Below are positions 20,724 to 22,605 of a DNA stretch of 22,605 nt, one piece after another. The translations under genes were made by a program, and so were the position numbers. The notes beneath the pieces are model-generated. The model had not been told where the DNA came from and searched no databases. It saw only the letters and a program-made list of their open reading frames with translations. This stretch comes from a virus. The number at the start of each line of letters is the position of its first letter. Positions within the stretch are counted from its first letter, which is position 1. Where the stretch lies: positions 1 to 22,605 of IMG/VR virus record IMGVR_UViG_3300032291_001367; one strand, given 5' to 3'.

Positions 20724-21173
20724 TTGGAAGGCTTGAAGATAGACACGGGGCCAATAGCTAGGGGTTTCCTACCGCAATCGACTTGGTACGCACGGTTCGT
20801 TCTTGCTGATACGAAACGGATCGCGGAGCTGACCTCTTGGAGGGACAAGATAGGCGTTGTCGGCTTCGTTGAGCTGGCTCCGCGCTCTTGGCTCAACCCA
20901 GACAAAGTCGGCAGCAGTACGCGTATCGGGAGCTTCAGCGTGCGTGTTGAGCTTAGAGACTATGTTATCGACGACGCGCTGAACTTAGAGGACGCGTTGT
21001 GGTTCGCATGCAGGGAACTCAACCCAATGCTGGAGACGTTCACCACGTTGTTCGGCATCAAGAACGACATCGACATCGTTGTCGAACACGGGCTTCGGCC
21101 TGTCAACAAGCTGTTGCACAACATCGTGCAACCTTTTAGGCAAACAACTCCGAAAGGAAGGTTCACACTATGA
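20724..21173 (+). CDS. ORF without ATG start; possible +1 frameshift extension of the preceding gene
   Basis: An open frame of about 149 aa from TTG 20724. It reads well (STWYARFVLADTKRIAELTS, then VELAPRSWLNPDKVG), with a beta-rich first half and an internal helix. The only methionine codon is late in the frame. Upstream ATG 20580 would overlap the previous gene by 143 nt and encode an Arg/Pro/Ser-rich shadow, so I reject it. TTG 20724 has no ribosome binding site, and TTG 20733 is too close to GGAAGG. Reading through the preceding TTT TAA by +1 slippage would fuse it to the DUF3150-like protein (446 aa). I recognise no family. Confidence 0.6.
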   Translation: MEGLKIDTGPIARGFLPQSTWYARFVLADTKRIAELTSWRDKIGVVGFVELAPRSWLNPDKVGSSTRIGSFSVRVELRDYVIDDALNLEDALWFACRELNPMLETFTTLFGIKNDIDIVVEHGLRPVNKLLHNIVQPFRQTTPKGRFTL

Positions 21174-21331
21174 ACACGAAATTCTTGACCCTCGCCCGTA
21201 AGAACTTCTGCAACGACTGGGCACCAGTCCATGTGCAGCGACACAACATGCGCCAGTGGGCTCGCTCGCTGCGCATGCTCGGAAACAAATGGCTTCTCGC
21301 CGTACCCATCAACCAACCCGCAACCAAGTAA
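21170..21331 (+). CDS. Small basic protein, unknown
   Basis: A 53-aa protein: MNTKFLTLARKNFCNDWAPV and on, with Arg/Trp-rich RHNMRQWARSLRM and a C-terminal LLAVPINQPATK. AAGGAAGG precedes the ATG, which overlaps the previous stop (ATGA). It is basic (about 10 Lys/Arg), consistent with nucleic-acid or protein binding. No known family. Confidence 0.58.
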   Translation: MNTKFLTLARKNFCNDWAPVHVQRHNMRQWARSLRMLGNKWLLAVPINQPATK

Positions 21332-21343
21332 GGAACTGTCATC

Positions 21344-21904
21344 ATGCCAGACATCAAGACTGCGTTCGAGCAAGCGCTCGCAAAAGCCCAACCCGCTCCG
21401 CAACTGCCCGCAGATTGGGACGACGAAGGCGGAGAAGCCGCCATCGAGTCCATCACCACCAAAGCCAAGGAGGCAACCATGCCCAGACAGTTCTTCACCA
21501 CAACCAACAACGTGACACGCGCCACGTTCGATTACATCGTCAAGCACCCCGGCAAGACCCGCAAAGAAATCCTCAAAGCGCTCGAAGCGCAAGGCTTCAA
21601 ACAGGGCTCCACGTCATCGCTGATCGGGCAGTTCACAAAGCAGGGGTACATCGTCAACCGTGATGGCTTCATGTTTGCACAACAGACGGAGTACAAGCCC
21701 TTGAAGACACAGCGGAGCAAGGCCGCTGTGGCGGCAGCGCCCGTCAAGGCAGCGCCAAAGGCCAAACCAGAAGTCAAGCCAGAAGCCGCGCCGCAGGTCA
21801 ACACTTTTGACTTGGTGTGGAACGCGGAGAATTTGCTCAACAGCTTGAGCATCAAGCAAGCCCGTGCGCTGTACGATGAGCTGCGCAAAATCTTCGGGGG
21901 TTGA
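21344..21904 (+). CDS. Winged-helix-like DNA-binding protein, with strong internal start
   Basis: A 186-aa protein. Residues 1-45 form an acidic Ala/Pro-rich tail. Residues 55-113 look like a winged helix: helix ATFDYIVKHPG, then KTRKEILKALEAQGF (recognition-type pair), then SSLIGQFTKQGYIVNRDGFM with a beta wing. A Lys/Pro/Ala linker (about 122-152) joins a helical end (KQARALYDELRKIF). It likely binds DNA as a transcription regulator. A perfect AAGGAGG site stands before an in-frame ATG at 21479, giving a 141-aa form. The upstream start has AAGGAA. Both forms may be made. Confidence 0.68.
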   Translation: MPDIKTAFEQALAKAQPAPQLPADWDDEGGEAAIESITTKAKEATMPRQFFTTTNNVTRATFDYIVKHPGKTRKEILKALEAQGFKQGSTSSLIGQFTKQGYIVNRDGFMFAQQTEYKPLKTQRSKAAVAAAPVKAAPKAKPEVKPEAAPQVNTFDLVWNAENLLNSLSIKQARALYDELRKIFGG

Positions 21905-21905
21905 T

Positions 21906-21998
21906 ATGCGCGAATGCCAACACCGCTGGGAGCCCGTCGAGGGGCCGGGTATGTACAAGTGCGCCCGATGCGGCGCGTTCAGGAGGATCATCAAATGA
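21906..21998 (+). CDS. 30-aa zinc-ribbon microprotein
   Basis: MRECQHRWEPVEGPGMYKCA then RCGAFRRIIK. Cys4 and His6 pair with C19 and C22 in a CXH...CXXC zinc-ribbon pattern, tiny but complete. GGGGG lies upstream of the ATG, which follows the previous stop by 1 nt, and an ATGA overlap joins it to the next gene. Zinc-binding adaptor or regulator is inference. Confidence 0.5.
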   Translation: MRECQHRWEPVEGPGMYKCARCGAFRRIIK

Positions 21999-22105
21999 AC
22001 GAAGACGAAGACAAACCAACCCCGGCTGACGGGCAACTGATCTGGATACTGTGGGCCTTCATCGTGCTGATGCTGGGTCTGTTGACACTGAGGAGTTGTT
22101 TATGA
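21995..22105 (+). CDS. 36-aa single-pass membrane protein
   Basis: It starts MNEDEDKPTPADGQ (acidic), then one hydrophobic helix at about 15-31 (LIWILWAFIVLMLGLLT) ending RSCL. AGGAGG sits 8 nt before the ATG, and ATGA overlaps link it at both ends. The acidic head before the helix suggests an inside-out topology or a holin-like role; neither is demonstrated. Confidence 0.52.
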   Translation: MNEDEDKPTPADGQLIWILWAFIVLMLGLLTLRSCL

Positions 22106-22290
22106 AATTTGCAGATAACTACATCGCCGTGGGCGCGTCAACTGAAGAAGACTGTGAGCCTTGCGTAGTCTTGACAACGAGTAGAGGCCTTTTCATTCAA
22201 CTGCCCGAGCACACCGCACGAAAGCTGGCTGACGACATCCTGCGTAACGCCAACTACCTGTGGCCGATAAATGAGGAGAAGAACACATGA
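22102..22290 (+). CDS. Small protein, unknown
   Basis: A 62-aa protein starting MKFADNYIAVGASTEEDCEP. It has two Cys, a beta-rich core (CVVLTTSRGLFIQL) and a C-terminal helix with KLADDILRNANYLWP. It follows GAGGAG and joins its neighbours by ATGA overlaps. No family recognised. Confidence 0.58.
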   Translation: MKFADNYIAVGASTEEDCEPCVVLTTSRGLFIQLPEHTARKLADDILRNANYLWPINEEKNT

Positions 22291-22605
22291 AACAACTGAT
22301 TGAAGACCTTATCAGCGCGATGGAGTATCACGTTGAGCAGACAAGGCCAATCCATAGAACCACCGTTGCGCTTCAAGCCGCAAGGGAGGCGCTAAAAACA
22401 ATGCCAACATCTTTGGTGTGTGATTGCAACCAAGGTCAGGTGTGCCACGTATGCGACCCAATTACCCCACCCGCACAGCCATCACCTGTGCAGCCTGTGG
22501 GGACGTATGGGGAAATCCATGAGTCAATGCAAGCCCTATTGAGAAGCGGACTGCAAAGGGATCAGCAAATCTACATGGCGATGAAGGACAGACCCCTCTA
22601 CACCA
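22287..22605 (+). CDS. Partial protein with CXC...CXXC motif, unknown (runs off right edge)
   Basis: At least 106 aa are visible from ATG 22287 (ATGA overlap, GAGGAG upstream). The first 40 residues are helical (MKQLIEDLISAMEYHVEQTR and on). VCDCNQGQVCHVCDP (about residues 51-65) gives a CXC...CXXC knuckle that may bind zinc. A Pro-rich stretch follows. The end is outside the window, so the fold and role cannot be judged. Confidence 0.55.
   Translation, partial: MKQLIEDLISAMEYHVEQTRPIHRTTVALQAAREALKTMPTSLVCDCNQGQVCHVCDPITPPAQPSPVQPVGTYGEIHESMQALLRSGLQRDQQIYMAMKDRPLYT

Overview
The window is a stretch of a tailed double-stranded DNA bacteriophage genome (Caudoviricetes). On the minus strand (8942 to 664) lies a head-morphogenesis block in classical order: small-terminase-like protein, large terminase, portal, a small protein, a GroES-like co-chaperonin, a scaffold-like coiled-coil protein, two small structural-type proteins and the major capsid protein. 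It closes with a strong intrinsic terminator. A second minus-strand gene, an HNH endonuclease, follows with its own sigma70-type promoter and runs off the left edge. No host marker is present. Fairly high G+C, AGGAG-type ribosome binding sites and sigma70-like promoters suit a proteobacterium, and a freshwater or marine betaproteobacterium is a guess, not a demonstration.

A 363-bp divergent control region (8943-9305) separates this block from a plus-strand early/accessory block (9306 to the right edge). It holds an extended -10 promoter overlapped by a perfect operator-like inverted repeat. About 30 plus-strand genes follow, most small and many joined by 4-nt ATGA stop/start overlaps. Recognisable ones are a zinc-ribbon protein next to an iteron-like, AT-rich region (10196-10554), a NinX/DUF2591 protein, a DpnD/PcfM-like protein, a MoxR-type AAA+ ATPase, a HEXXH-metallopeptidase/VWA protein, a DUF3150-like helical protein and an HNH homing-type endonuclease. 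Near the right end are a winged-helix-like DNA-binding protein with a strong internal start, a 30-aa zinc ribbon and a 36-aa membrane protein.

Two features stand out. First, a family of palindromes (GTGAGAC, 5-6 nt, GTCTCAC) occurs seven times between 9397 and 15653, mostly at gene boundaries but also inside coding sequence. A related-looking GGACA/TGTCC family occurs as scattered iterons at 10237-10519 and as hairpins at 13245 and 15663. These look like recognition sites for phage-encoded regulators or RNA-binding factors. Second, the AAA+ / small protein / metallopeptidase-VWA / (small genes) / HNH / DUF3150-like cluster (15713-21173) looks like a phage version of a MoxR-VWA machine. Its last member ends in TTT TAA followed by an overlapping-frame ORF with no ATG, so a +1 frameshift extension is possible.

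How the parts fit: the 9241 promoter would drive the early genes, the palindromes would partition that long operon, 10196-10554 may be an origin or master control region, and the minus-strand block supplies capsid assembly and DNA packaging. No integrase, tRNA, CRISPR array or recognisable DNA polymerase is in the window.
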